64,000 nucleotides of DNA from Rhynchospora pubera (lineage: Eukaryota; Streptophyta; Magnoliopsida; Poales; Cyperaceae). This document shows, piece after piece, positions 37,033-48,758 of this stretch. Numbering within the stretch: the stretch's first letter is position 1; each line of letters opens with the position of its first letter. Location: the NCBI GenBank assembly GCA_028095005.1, contig CM051461.1, forward strand, positions 48,596,812 through 48,660,811. Direction: 5' to 3'. Made by a program: the position numbers and the translations under genes. Under the pieces are notes generated by a model, which saw nothing but the letters and a program-made list of their open reading frames with translations, searched no databases and was not told the DNA's origin.

Positions 37033-37459
37033 TAGAGCAAAATTCCTCTACCAACATTTTGATTGCCCCCAAATGCCAAGATTTTACTGTTAAGTTATTT
37101 TTTCAAATTTTAAAATTCAAACGTTAAATCCAAACCGTTGATCTTATTTAGTTTAATGAGCGATGCATTTTCGTATAAGTTTTGTAAAATTTAGAATTTA
37201 TTTGATACTCGATCAAAGGCTAAAACATGAACGTATTAGAACAAATCTATCATAGTTAACAGGGTTCGTTTGTTTTTCTATCTACTAAACATAAATTCTA
37301 AATTTTACAAAACTTATATGAAAACGCATCGCTCGTTAAACTAAATAAGATCAACGGTTTGAATTTAACGCTTGAATTTTAAAATTTGAAAAAATAACTT
37401 AATAGTAAAATGTTGGTATTTGGGAGCAACCAAAATGTTGGCAGCAGAATCTTGCTCTA
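37033..37459. repeat. Foldback element with 168-bp inverted arms
   Basis: The left arm (37033-37200) and right arm (37292-37459) are inverse copies with about 90 percent identity by eye, separated by 91 bases. The ends are TAGAGCAA. A short AAAAT occurs on both flanks. A transcript would form a long hairpin. A fragment related to its right end lies at 60873-60927. Confidence 0.85.
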
Positions 37460-38241
37460 AAAATTAAAGTTCCCATATAACAACATATTAAGGTTTTTCC
37501 CTACAAAGAAACAATGACAAAACCATTATAATGAACAACAATAATTTATTTTGCACATAGCAATGGATATATTGAATGCAACAATACATTTATTTGCACA
37601 TAACACCTTAAAAAATAAATGCAAATTTAAATTTGGATGTCAGATCTGTCGACCTAATTTAAATCCAACTTGACCAAGTGGAACTAATATTTATTATTAG
37701 TAATCTAGAAGCAAACCAAGCGTGCAATATAATTAACCAAGTGCATTTAACTAACCTCAACCACATTTATTTTAATAGAAACCAATTATGCTCACACAAA
37801 CTCTCTCTCTCTCTCTCTCTGATTTTAAAATTTTGGTAATTAAATTTGCCCTTAAATGATGCTGCTTAGAAACTTCCCAATCAGGTCAAGCGACCAACTA
37901 AACAAAACAACTCATGCTGCTGGTACGTAACCTCCAAGAATTGACAAATACTATTGACTTGCTGGTGTAATTAATTAATTAATAATAATTTAGTGCAATT
38001 GATAAATGGAGAAATTAGCTAGCACTAAATGAGGGTCGCGCGTGGTATTAGAGAGATCAACGTTGCAACCACCGACAATGGATCCAACTCACACGTGCAC
38101 CAGCTATGTTACAAGTACTTCTCAAGCAGTCACACGTGCTACTATTTATTTTTCCTCTTTATTTTTTGTACATTTATTTTGTTGTTGAATGAATCATGTT
38201 GAATTTTAGATTGGACCATTTAATGTCGTTTCTATTTCGTT
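37460..38241. other. Gene-free stretch with (CT)10
   Basis: AT-rich DNA with a perfect (CT)10 microsatellite at 37801-37820. Two CACGTG motifs occur near 38091 and 38132. No gene recognised. Confidence 0.5.
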
Positions 38242-38256
38242 GCAATATCGCTATAT

Positions 38257-38414
38257 TTTTTTTAAGATAAATTGGAGTTCAAAGTCACCCAACTTATTTT
38301 TTAATTAAATTAAATGTCTATGAAAGACCCCCCAGTCGGATTTTGAACATGCGACCTTTCACTCAAGGAGTCAAGATGCATTGTTCTTTGCCACTAGACC
38401 AAGAGCTGGTTCTC
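38257..38414 (-). mobile_element. tRNA-derived SINE with 15-bp target duplication
   Basis: A 158-bp insertion on the minus strand flanked by GCAATATCGCTATAT (38242-38256) and GCAATATCGCTACAT (38415-38429), one mismatch apart. On the minus strand it starts GAGAACCAGC and carries an A-box-like TGGTCTAGTGGC and a B-box-like GGTCGCATGTTCAAAATCC. It ends in a short A tail next to the left duplication. This is the structure of a plant tRNA-derived SINE. Confidence 0.88.
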
Positions 38415-38429
38415 GCAATATCGCTACAT

Positions 38430-39739
38430 TACTTGGGTATCCTTTTTCAGCCCCACAGATATTTGTGTGGACTGTGGAGTAATTCATGAAGCTTTCATGA
38501 GGTCAATTTGAAAATTAAAATAGTTCTATTTAATGTTCGAATTTGCTATTTTCCCTATGATATTACACAGGAGGGACCAGTTCGACTTAAATGGTATGAT
38601 GATCAATTTTTTCATAAGCATGATATAATTCTGTAATGTATTAAGTGTATTGAGAATATACTTTGTTTGGGAGCATCGACTTTGATTATTTTTTAAGTTG
38701 TTTGAGATTACTGAAAGTAGCGGTTGGCTGTAGATTCTTATGAAATTTCAGTTGTATTGTTCATCATGTTAACCTGTTTATAACAGTTAAATCCAAAATA
38801 ATAGGTCCTTTATTTCAAACTAAATAGTCGCCTTGAAAACGTGAGCAAAAAAAAAAAAAAACACATTAGTTGAAATCAAATTAGAGCGTTTTATTGAAAC
38901 AACCAAGGAAATGACATCTGAGGACTGAGGTTTTAAAAAAAAGAAAAAAGAAAATCACTCATGTATTTTGGGCTATAGTTCAAATACTATCGTCTATCGA
39001 CAAAGCACTATTCACTCATGTCATGTATGACCAGTTGACCACAAAGCCTTTGTAAAATTTGTTGAATATCTTGGGCCTTAGGCCCTTATCTTAAATTTCT
39101 AATTACAATTGATTTCACTATGTAAGTCTATTATATACTTCTCGAAATGAAAAAGCCTCACTATGTAACACTGTTATTGTTAATGCACTTCATTTTATTC
39201 ATTTGTAATTTTATTTGAATTAAAATGTATTTAGTCGAATTAAGCACTACTGTTTGTGCGCTTCTTGTTTATAGTTATGGATTTTCATTTTCTAAAAATA
39301 AAGTAGAAACTGTTCTTATTTAGTAAGTTAAAAAAATGAGTACAAACGCATATAATTGCTATAAGCAGTCGTAAAAACAGGATGACATCTAAAGAAATGA
39401 TAACCTTTGTACTGGTAAAGTGTTTTGCCAGTACCAGTATTATCAGAAAAAGAGTAGTGTCTTAAGTCTACACAAGTTTCAACCTAATTTGTCATAACGA
39501 AGTCTGCAAATGTGCTTGTACTAAATCCTTATTGCAATTTAATTTCAGGAACAATTTTACTTTGGCATTGAAATACAATGCTATACCTACATACAATCTA
39601 TTTCCGGCAGCAGAACAATACAATTATCTATTTAAATATTGCAATGACCCATCCAACTATTTAAATTTTACAATCTATGGTCGTAATCTCCGGGCCTAAT
39701 TAGTAAAACCAATAACCAAATTTCCTGTTCTGTTGGAGT
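38430..39739. other. Spacer and 3' flank of the zinc-finger gene
   Basis: AT-rich. The last 200 bases or so before 39740 probably contain the 3' UTR of the minus-strand A20/AN1 gene. No other gene was recognised. Confidence 0.45.
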
Positions 39740-40833
39740 TCAAAATTTATCAATTTTATCGGCCTTGACAATTGGATTTGCTTTGACAATTGCATCTTGA
39801 CCAGCTTCCCTATAGTTGAAATTGCAACCATGCTTATCCGAATATCGATGCACTGAACAGAATACATTTCCACACCGGCATTGGAATCCCATCAACCGTA
39901 CCTGCATATACATTCAATTGATATATGTGGAAAACATATAGAATTTAGACAAGTATATAGCCTTCGTCTAAAAGTATCTGGCATTGAAATATCCAACATT
40001 TTACGCATAGAATAAAATGTGATCTTGGATGGACCTTGGCAAGATTACTATAATTCTGGTAAGGTATTAATTAGCCCTTTGACTGGGAAAACCTGTGATG
40101 CTTCTGAAACCAGTTTCTTTTCTGGTGAAAATTTGGAATCTCTAGCAATATAAAGAGAAATATACATATAGATTTTGGGAAATTGATCTCGTCACTGTAC
40201 TGGCTGGGTAGATACCAGTCAGTTCAATTTTAGCAGGTACGACAAGAACTATACCAGCTGGTCTAAATATGGACCTGGTTTTACAAATAACACACTGTTT
40301 TTGTGTACACTTTTTAAGTGTGCTTTAGGCATCCTAAAATTAATTGTGTCTACTTTCTAGATATCACCAGGAATAAAAAAAATCCTACAAGAGAGTGATC
40401 AAATTGATTAAATAATTATTACATTTTTTTTTAACATTTAAACAGTGGGTTGTATAAACTTAATCAACTTGGGTCATTATCAATTAACTACAAAACCTTA
40501 TCTACTTCATACCTTCTTGTTACAAACTGCACATCGATTTGCTGGTTTCTTCACATCCAATTGAACCGGAGTTCCCTTTGATAGATTGACGGGATCAACC
40601 ACTAAGCCGGTAACCTGAGCCTCATCCATTTCCCCAATTGATTTCTCCTTCTCTTCTCCCTTTTCATCATTTTCCTTGTCTCTCAAATCTATTGATGGAT
40701 TGAAATTTCTAAAACAATACTCTTTGTAGCACTTTGAACAAAAGTTGTTTGTGGCCGGGCTTCCAAAAGACCCACAATTGTTTCGACACAGAAATGGTGC
40801 TACGTTATCTTCATTCTTGCTTTGTTGTTCCAT
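39740..40833 (-). CDS. A20/AN1 zinc-finger stress-associated protein (SAP)
   Basis: Two exons, 40833-40513 and 39901-39740, encode 160 residues, the usual SAP length. The intron has GT at 40512-40511 and AG at 39903-39902. The A20 finger lies at about residues 15-40 ([20 protein letters not shown]). The AN1 finger runs from RCAVCNKK in exon 1 across the splice into exon 2 ([30 protein letters not shown]). It ends in the typical [14 protein letters not shown] tail. Plant SAPs act in abiotic stress responses, and some A20 domains bind ubiquitin or have E3 activity; this is family knowledge. An AG just before the start codon (TACCAG/GAAATGG) suggests an intron in the 5' UTR, as in many SAP genes, but its donor was not located. 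Confidence 0.95.
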
Positions 40834-41022
40834 TTCCTGGTACCAAGTGAAACCTTGAAATTATTGAATTTTGATGTAAATTTAAGAAGGGAAAGTTAGT
40901 TTGTTTCGGACAAGTGTCAAGTTGTATGATGTAATCTAGCTTATTAGTCTTTTGCGGCAAGTTAAAAATTTCAATGATTACAAAGTGAACGGACAGGATT
41001 AGAAAGTAGATTCTGGAACCTG

Positions 41023-41031
41023 ACACGTGGC
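41023..41031 (-). promoter_or_regulatory. ABRE/G-box upstream of the SAP gene
   Basis: ACACGTGGC, an ABRE-type G-box, lies about 190 bp upstream of the SAP start codon. ABA-responsive bZIP factors bind such sites. It fits the stress role of the family; function here is inferred. Confidence 0.5.
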
Positions 41032-41379
41032 TGACTGAGAAGAGTTAACGGGTGGTGTGGATGGATCTGGAACCGTATGGAATTTTGCTATAGAGAATCT
41101 TGGAAATAGACCTAACACTAGCTGAATATATATGATCTCAACTTCTCGCAACTGGAGTTGTCCATTAGTTGCTTTTTGAATTAATTGGCAATTGCTAGTG
41201 TTTTGTTCCTGATATCAAGGATCAATCATCATTTAAGCTATTAGCCATAACAAAGCAAGGAATTCCATAAATAAATATCCAATTAGAAAAGAATTAAGGG
41301 GCATATGACTGATTTTCCCATAAATATAAGTAATTCCAAATTTGAAGCATTCTATGGTTTAGACCTGGCCCATTAGCAG

Positions 41380-41576
41380 CGTTACCTTGGTTCAAACTTG
41401 TACAATATAAAAAAGTATACTGTTGGAACTGCAATATTATAAAGTGAAGAATATTTTACAAGTCAAAATTGTGAGAAAGTGCTGCAAAAGATCAAGTTAT
41501 GGATCGAATGCATGGCACAAATTATTAAAGAAAAATAGGCAAATTGTCCTTACAAGTTGTATAACTTAAGGGGGAG
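41380..41576 (+). mobile_element. Fragment of copia internal region with purine tract
   Basis: AT-rich sequence ending in AACTTAAGGGGGAG directly before the LTR, as at the 3' end of a copia internal domain. The left border is uncertain and there is no coding frame. Confidence 0.5.
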
Positions 41577-42150
41577 TGTTAAAACATGAAGTATGGTAGT
41601 GTGTGCTGCCACAAAAGATCAAAAATAGTGCATTCGGCCATGTCCAGCCGAATGGTTGGCAGAACAGACGCGTTTTTCATACAAGGAAAGGTCCAGGCTA
41701 CACCAAAGTTGGAAATACGTGTATGGCACGTCCAGGGGTGTGGCACGTCCAGGGGTGTGGTTCTAGTATGTTGGGATAGTTTCCTTGTAAATAAAATGCC
41801 AAATGTAACAAATAAAGAAAGAAATAATGGGGAATTATGGAAAGGGGGTGTGTGCCTCTATAGGATAGTTTTCTTATTTAATATTCATCTTCTCCATGTA
41901 ATATGTATCTCATACATTAACAGAAAATAAAAGAAAGAGTGTGCGTGTGTGTGGAGGACGTAGGCACCAAGTTGGTGCTGAACCTCATTAAATTCTCGTG
42001 TTCTCTTGTATCTAAATTGTGTGATTGTTGTACTGAGATCCTCGTGCTGACTAGCCCTAAGGGGCACGGTTCTTGTGCAGTTGCACTTGGATCGTGCCTC
42101 CTCGAACCTAAAATCTAACTTCCGCTGCGTAGACGCTCGAATTCTTAACA
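41577..42150 (+). mobile_element. Copia-type 3' LTR
   Basis: 574 bp starting TGTTAAAACATG and ending ATTCTTAACA. Because a purine tract precedes it, it is the 3' LTR of a 5'-truncated element rather than a solo LTR. It contains an 18-bp tandem duplication of GTGTGGCACGTCCAGGG type near 41720-41760. It lies between the SAP upstream region and the 3' end of the first TAR-like gene. Confidence 0.75.
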
Positions 42151-42540
42151 AAAATACCAAATTATCCAGGATTAGGAAACCAAGCATTGAAACATGATAA
42201 CTTCTTTCCAACAGAACTTCTACAAACTCTTTACAATGACACAATCAAGACATATTCCAACACTAATTTTCTTGGTAGCTCAACCATGAATAAGGCATAC
42301 AGATCAACCAATAATGTCCCTTTTCTGCTTCCTAAACCTTTACACACCGTCCATCTTCATCATATATCTTAATCAATGTTGATTACATTGCAGTGTACTA
42401 TTTAAAAATCAATATATAGCTGATCGCAGCAAACTATGGTACCTTATAATCAACACCTGATTAATCATATACCTTGTATAAATTGTTTTATAACAATCAA
42501 GGCCAAGCAGATTATGAATATTTAATTAACAAATGTACAA

Positions 42541-45500
42541 TCAGAACGAACTGATTTCGCTGGAATTCTCATCAGAGCAGGCAACAAGAGGCTTCAACTT
42601 CTGTAGAAGCATTTCAAAATGGTCGTCTGTCATGAGAAGACTTAATCGGGTGTACTGTGTGCTCGCTCCAAATTTTGTGCCGCAACGTGAAATAATACCA
42701 CCTTTCATTAGTACCTCGGCACAATCTGCGTCTTCTTCATTCTCACATTTTAACCATGCATAAGCTGTGGATATTTTAAAAATTGATTTGCTAATATCAG
42801 TACCATAGTATCCAATCACTACTGGAAATGATAAAAAAAATGATCTCGCCAAAATAAATTTAAAAAATCAATTGGTTCAGCCAAAGAAAAAAAAACTAAT
42901 TTGGCTTGAAATTACATAATTGAAACTGAAAATTTAATGTTCTTTCGAGATTCAATTTAAACCTAATTTAATAGTCTAATGCTTGAAGCTGATTTGAACT
43001 ACAATTCTGATTTAATTTCAAATATGCTCTGATCTAACTTGTATTGCCATGACCATTTGTCAACTCTAGACAGAGCATTTCCCTAATATTAAAACACGTT
43101 TCTAATTTGGAAGACCGATACATTTCTGTTATTCTGTAATACATCTAGAGTTAAAAAATGGAAAAGAATAACCTGGAGAGGGATCTCTAATCTTCTTAAA
43201 ATAGATGCAATATTGAGGCGACAACTGCTGAAGCGAAAAACGGCTCGAAGAGTTAACAAGTGCTTGCAACCTCTGCCATCTTTTCCTCAGTTTGTTGAAT
43301 CCAAACTCGAAAATATCCGAGTTACTATCAATTTCAGCTAAAATCACCTTAACATAATTAAGAAGTCGGCTCTGTGTATCCTGTGATGAACCAATACTAT
43401 TGTAATACAAGTAATTTGATACCTTGTTGTATACATTCTCATCCTTTATAAATGCCCACCTGGAAGGGAAGTAATTTAAGATCGGAAAGTTCAGTACATT
43501 CTGATACATTCAAAATCAAACAGGCAAGCTTGTGACGCCTTCAATATTGAGAGATACTAAACATACCCAAACCGACTGCCTGCATGGCCAGATAATTTTG
43601 ACACTGTAAAAATCATGACATCTCCATCTGCTGGTTCTGGTATGGCTGTGAAGTGGGGCCAAAAGTATGCATGATCATAGATAACAGAGGAACCACCAAG
43701 AACCGAATCATACAATAAACAGTCAGGGTTGTTTGGGGATGTCACAAATTCTATGAAGTTTGTTTTGTTTGAATTCCTCCATTTGGCTGTTGCTCCCTCC
43801 CATTCGTAATCTCGTCCATTAAATAGTTCAGTCTGTCCTTTGTACATCTGTAATGTTTTTGCTTTCGTTAATGTGCACGAGATTGTGCAAGATATAACTA
43901 ATTGATGCATTTACTCATCAAGAGAGAAAATGATGTCAACTTTTCAGCCTTGATGTATGTGATTATCATAAATTGTAAAGTTTTTTTTTGTTTTAAAGGT
44001 TAAATTGCAAAGTCTATTATATATTATCTTTGTCATTACATCATTATCATCATCCTTTATTGTTAATTCATTATTGTTGTGGTTATTTGTCGTTATTCTT
44101 GTCTGTTATTTTATAAATATAATAATTTGAGCATTGATGTTTTTTTTTTGGGCTTTATTTTAGGCAGATGAGAAATGAAACGTATATAGACAATTAGTTG
44201 ATCTATACCGAATAATAAGGAATAGTTGCAACTACACTGGCAGGTGAGCTAGAATTTTCAGGTGAGAGCGCGTAGACCAAGGCATTGAGCAGCTGAGTTG
44301 AACCCGTACCAAACACAAGGTGCTTGCCATGGGTGATGGCATTTCCAACAGCTGTATGGAGGCGGCGAATGTTTTCCTCGAGTTCAAGAGACTTAAATCC
44401 GTCGGTGGTGGCATAGCTCATCCTGTGCCATCCTGACAGCACCACTGCACCCTTTGCTGCATGCTGCATCCAGTACGGTTCCAAGAACAAAGGATCTCCA
44501 CTGCAAGTATCATAACTTGCAAGTTAAATAAATTATCATATTTGATAGGAAAAAGGTTTTAATTTAGTTTGTTCTGTAAACATAGAGCATGGGGACAGAT
44601 TGCATGAAATTAAATTTAGAATGGAATTAATTATTGCTAAAATTTTAACTCGCCGAAACCAAGATTCAAGATTATAATTTTTATTTGTTTTTCTAAACCA
44701 TATTGTGTGGATGTAAGTCTAATTGATTTGTTAATTTTTCTGGTTTTCTAAATAATTATACCACGCAAAAACAATTAGAGAAAAACACAGCGGAAATAAA
44801 AATGAATACAAACCACCAAATAAGCCATAACTACCTTTTATTAAGTACCGTAATAAACCAGTACACTGTACGCAACCATTTTTTTTTTTTTTTTGATAAT
44901 CATCACAGCCCGTAGGCTCACAACCATGAAATCTAACTGCAACAATCTAGTATTATATAAGAGATCAAACGCAACTCTGATGACTGCAATCAACAAAATA
45001 TAATTTCTAGTCAGTTAGAATCATTAGCTGGGGAGCCTAACAAATTTTAGGTATGTTTGGCAGCGAGATATGTTGGACAGAATTAGCAATTTGAATAGTG
45101 AAAAAAGTACCCCACGTGGGTTTCTCTCTCCTGGCCTTATTCATTTTGTTTGTTCAACCTAATTCTCAAAAGGTGGAACTAGAATTAGCCAGGGAATAAG
45201 CTTGTTCCCGAATTAGAATAATCTTGTCACATGTTTAGTTTCAAATTTAGAATTAGACTATTCATGAATAAGACTTATTCACGTATATCCAAACACACTT
45301 AGAGCATTAATTGGTGGAAATCCTGTTTTGTATTTTCCTTCTTTTTTTTTCCCCTGAAGTTTTGTGGGCTTAATTTGGGCAATTGGGCCTAGACCCTGAT
45401 TATGTAATATTATCGGATGGATATGTTAATTTTAACTATTAAATAGCGTTTTGCAGTTTTGTATACTCACTTCAAATTAATATTAAATTAATACAGAAAA

Positions 45501-48313
45501 AGAACGTCAGAACAAAAGAGATGCAGAGGACGAAGAAAAACACATGGCTAATTTATGCTTAGGAATTAGAAATTCTCCAAATTTCCACTTGATACAAACG
45601 GCCCCATTGTCATTTTGCGTCCCAATTTGTAATAACTTCTCTGCCACCACATATGTAAAAAGTAGATCAAACACTCTGTTTTGGTACGATAAATGGTGTG
45701 TGTGTGTGGGGGTGGGGGGGGGGACATGATCCATTATTCTTTGGTTTTGAAACCCCAATTGGAACAAAAGTTGAGCAAAATCTGATTTTGAAGCAAGCGA
45801 TTGAAGATTGGTACAAATTTTTCCCTGCTCCTTGGAATGGAATTGAAACGGAGTTGCTTTCAGCGGCTTCGAATGTGAGACTGACACAGGGATCTGATTC
45901 GATCAGTTGGAGAAGGAATTCAAAGGGAGAATATTTCTGCAGCTTCAATTTATAAGCTCCTCTCAACTGCTGGCAAGATAAATTTCCGTTTCAAGCAAAT
46001 TTAAAGACTAAAAAGTAAAAACCCCTCATTTGATTAAACAGTTCCTTCTTTTCGTCACACATGGGTGGATTCTCACACAAGATCTGCTTATCAGAAGAAA
46101 CATCTTGGTCGAAAGCTACTTTCATTTGTGTCAGACGGCTATCTTAGAAGATGCACAACATATTTTCTGTGGCTCTGTTTGGATAGGTGTGGGAAGAAGG
46201 TAAGAAGGGAAGAAATGAGAAGAAATATTGGAAAGTGTAAAACTTTGTGAAGAGTTTGGATTGTTTATAATTTTTTTTCTTCCCATCTTCTTTTTTCCAC
46301 TTCTTCTTCTCTCATCCAAACGCAAGCTGTGAACATCAAATTCAAACCTGATTTTTTAGATGCTCCCAGTTTGTGAAATTTTAGTTTGGCATGATAAACG
46401 TGTTACATGTCAAGCAAATGTATTGATTAATGGATTAATTACATGGTTAATTAGTTAAAAATCTTTATAGAGTGACCAAAATTGAATAAATAAAAAGTGT
46501 ACTGACCAAAATCATAATAAATAATAGACAAAATTAAATGACCTAAACAAAATTTAACCTTTAAATTTTAAATCTGACATACAAGAAGTGTGAACATGCA
46601 CTATATATTGCACAAATGCCGAATTTTGATCATTCTTTTTTTCCTACTAAAAATAGTTTCCAATAATTTCAAAATATTTAAAATTTAAAATTTCAAATTT
46701 TCAAATTTCATATTTTAATGAAATTTCGATTTTCAATTTTTTTCAAACATTTAAGAGTTTAGGAAAATTGTGGATCTAATTTTTTAATATCTATCTTAAC
46801 AATCTAATGATTTTAATCCAATGATGGTAATTTGGTATTTTTAGAGAACTAGCAAATGCACCCATCCAATGTGTAGATAAATTTTGATAAATATCATTGT
46901 ATGAGAATATTTTTTTACTAAACTCAAATGTGTTAGATTAGTTAAGTGTTATAATCACAATACAATAAATTCAATATATAGGTTCAGATTATATATAAAT
47001 GATCTATGAGTTGTTTTATTTGTAGAATTTTTCAGAAAAATAGTACAGTTTATTTTTCTATTGACATTATGTGTTTGCGCTATGACTAGTTCGGAGTAAA
47101 CAAAAACAGAAAGATAATAACGATGTTAAAAATATTATCCGTAATAAAGGTAAATTCCATTTATATTTATTTCTTGCGATGTATTCTTCATGCATTGTGA
47201 ATAGAGATGACATATAATATTGATTAAAATAATAAATTCTTTATTTATTTCTAAATCTAATCTTTTTCTAAACATGTTTTCTTATAATATTCTTTGACAT
47301 TGATTAATGATCTTAATAATTCTGATAATTACAAAAATATAATTATAATAATAATGATGATGATGATATAAATGAAGATTAATGTTAGAATCAAATATGT
47401 TTGACACTTGAACCCGTTAAATGCGATCGAATCTTTATTTTCAAGATTAAAAAGTCAATTCGAACCACTCAATTTGTTCTACATAATGAAATATCTTTTC
47501 GGAGATCAATTTTTCATTTTTTTATATTTTTTACTAATTTTTCTTAATTTATAAAAAAATTCTATCTAATTAATTTGGGATCCCAATCTTAGGCTCCGTT
47601 TGGATGGCTTTCTTTCCGGAATAAGGAATAAGGAATAACCACTTTTTACCAATAAATTTATTTCTAACCATCCAAACTCTTCACAAAAGTTACACACTTC
47701 CCAATAAATTTACCCTTTCCCAATAAATTTCTTCCCTTCTTCTTTCTTCCTACCTTATTCTCAACGCATCCAAACGGAGCCTTAAAAAATTTGAAAACAT
47801 GTAAAATTTGATTTCCAAAATAATTTCTATATGAAGATCACATTAATGATTCGGATCGGCTATTTAAATTTTCAATAGTTGAACCTAAAATTGCGCTGAG
47901 AAGAAGAGGAATATATATATGAAACAAAAAGATCATAAAGAGTGAAACCCAAAATAAAATTTACTAAGGAGATCGACTGCTAACCTTTCGACATCAGCGG
48001 AACAATTCGAGAGCAGCACTGAGCAGTCAGTACCGGTGTAGCACGTGTTGCACTGACACGTAGGCTGCCCGTTGTCTAACACGCCATCCACATATGCACG
48101 GCCATGACTGGAGCAGGATATGGCCGCTACCGCCTCGGCCTCCTCAGCAGCATGACGGGTCCAGCTGAGATCTGAGACGGTTGAACCGATCCGGAGAGAG
48201 AGATGACGAGAGAAGAAGTGTTGATAGAAAAAGAAAATGTTCAGTAGGAAAGAGAGCGAGAACAATACAAGGTATACTTTGGCAGGGGTTTCTCTTATTA
48301 ATTGTTCCCTCAT
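42541..48313 (-). CDS. Alliinase/TAR3-4-like PLP enzyme, copy A
   Basis: Five exons: 48313-47985, 44500-44209, 43847-43567, 43459-43173 and 42764-42541. They join in frame to 470 residues with GT/AG introns; intron 1 is 3.5 kb. An N-terminal hydrophobic segment (about 13-33) suggests a secretory signal or anchor. A Cys-rich alliinase EGF-like domain spans about 67-107 (CSSHGRAYVDG, CQCNTCYTGTDC). The catalytic fold starts at GDPLFLEPYW. It includes FGTGSTQ (phosphate binding), SPNNPD at about 244-249 and SKLSGHAGSR with PLP lysine 291. The C-terminal block has STQYTRLSLL. Relatives are Allium alliinase (C-S lyase) and plant TAR3/TAR4; TAA1/TAR2 convert Trp to indole-3-pyruvate. The EGF domain favours the alliinase/TAR3-4 branch, and the substrate is unknown. 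Cys424 replaces a Gly kept in copy B. Confidence 0.92.
45050..45298. mobile_element. Harbinger-type MITE in intron 1 of copy A
   Basis: A 249-bp element with GGTATGTTTGG and inverse GTGTGTTTGG-type ends, flanked by TTA (45047-45049 and 45299-45301). TTA is the standard PIF/Harbinger target. Confidence 0.8.
45648..46170 (+). pseudogene. LINE ORF2 C-terminal relic (zf-RVT region)
   Basis: Broken plus-strand frames resemble the zinc-binding tail of plant LINE reverse transcriptases. Seen are TLFWYDKWC (about 45690), an SDSISWRRNSKGEYFCSF stretch (about 45895-45950), KLLSTAGKINFRFKQIW in a shifted frame, then WILTQDLLIRRNILV...CQT....DAQHIF (about 46067-46167). Several frameshifts separate them. 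The homologous intron of copy B matches up to about 45645 and lacks this fragment, so it probably inserted after the gene duplication, or B lost it. Confidence 0.72.
46171..46327. mobile_element. MITE of the GGCTCCGTTTGG family
   Basis: 157 bp with ends GGCTCTGTTTGG and an inverted GCTTGCGTTTGG. TGT lies on both flanks. The core GTGAAGAGTTTGGATTG is shared with 35199-35349. It interrupts the LINE relic. Confidence 0.75.
47389..47886. mobile_element. Decayed Mutator-like MITE, split by another MITE
   Basis: The left part (47389-47591) matches the inverse of the right part of the element at 33903-34287. The right part (from 47782) matches the inverse of its left part. Its own right terminus is missing. 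A 190-bp Harbinger-type MITE is inserted inside. Confidence 0.7.
47592..47781. mobile_element. Harbinger-type MITE, TTA duplication, nested
   Basis: 190 bp with perfect GGCTCCGTTTGGATG inverted ends, flanked by TTA (47589-47591 and 47782-47784). It sits inside the Mutator-like relic and is therefore the younger of the two. Confidence 0.9.
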
Positions 48314-48475
48314 TTTGGTTCTTTCTTTATCAGAGAGAGAGAGAGAGGGAAAGAGTGTTTGTGGAGAGAATTATACAGGCTTCAGTATCCGTATAAAAAC
48401 CCGTGGAGAGAGAGAGAGGATTTTTATAAATAAAAACCCCTGGAGTCCGGTCAGAAAATTTTATAAATAGTCGAC
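48314..48475 (-). promoter_or_regulatory. Leader and putative TATA box of copy A
   Basis: On the minus strand TATTTATAAAAT (about 48458-48469) could serve as a TATA box. It is followed by a leader with long CT tracts before the ATG at 48313. Inferred from composition only. Confidence 0.4.
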
Positions 48476-48657
48476 ACGCCAATTTCGCGTTATGTGTGAT
48501 ATAATTATTTTCGATTTCTGTTGCCTAAACTCTTTAAAAATTTGTGTGATGAGTATCATCGGTAATGGAATTGACCCGTTTCAGCAGTGTAAATATTTGG
48601 CAGCGCGATGTTATGGATTTCATTTTCTCGACCCCTTCCTATCATCGGTAATGGCGT

Positions 48658-48758
48658 GTCATAATGTCATTTCTCATAAAGTAATGGCGCAAGGTGTTCG
48701 ATCAACAGAAGATAGAGATGAAGGATATCAAATACTTTATGAGAAATGACATTATGAC
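48658..48758. repeat. Perfect 26-bp inverted repeat
   Basis: The 26 bases at 48658-48683 recur in exact inverse at 48733-48758, with a 49-nt loop. It lies between copy A and the UBA5 fragment. It may be a hairpin RNA precursor or a small palindromic rearrangement; no family is recognised. Confidence 0.9.

Noticed and set aside
44203..44490. A second frame inside exon 2 of copy A (44232-44414)
   Set aside because: Shadow of the true TAR-like exon, which joins in frame with its neighbours.
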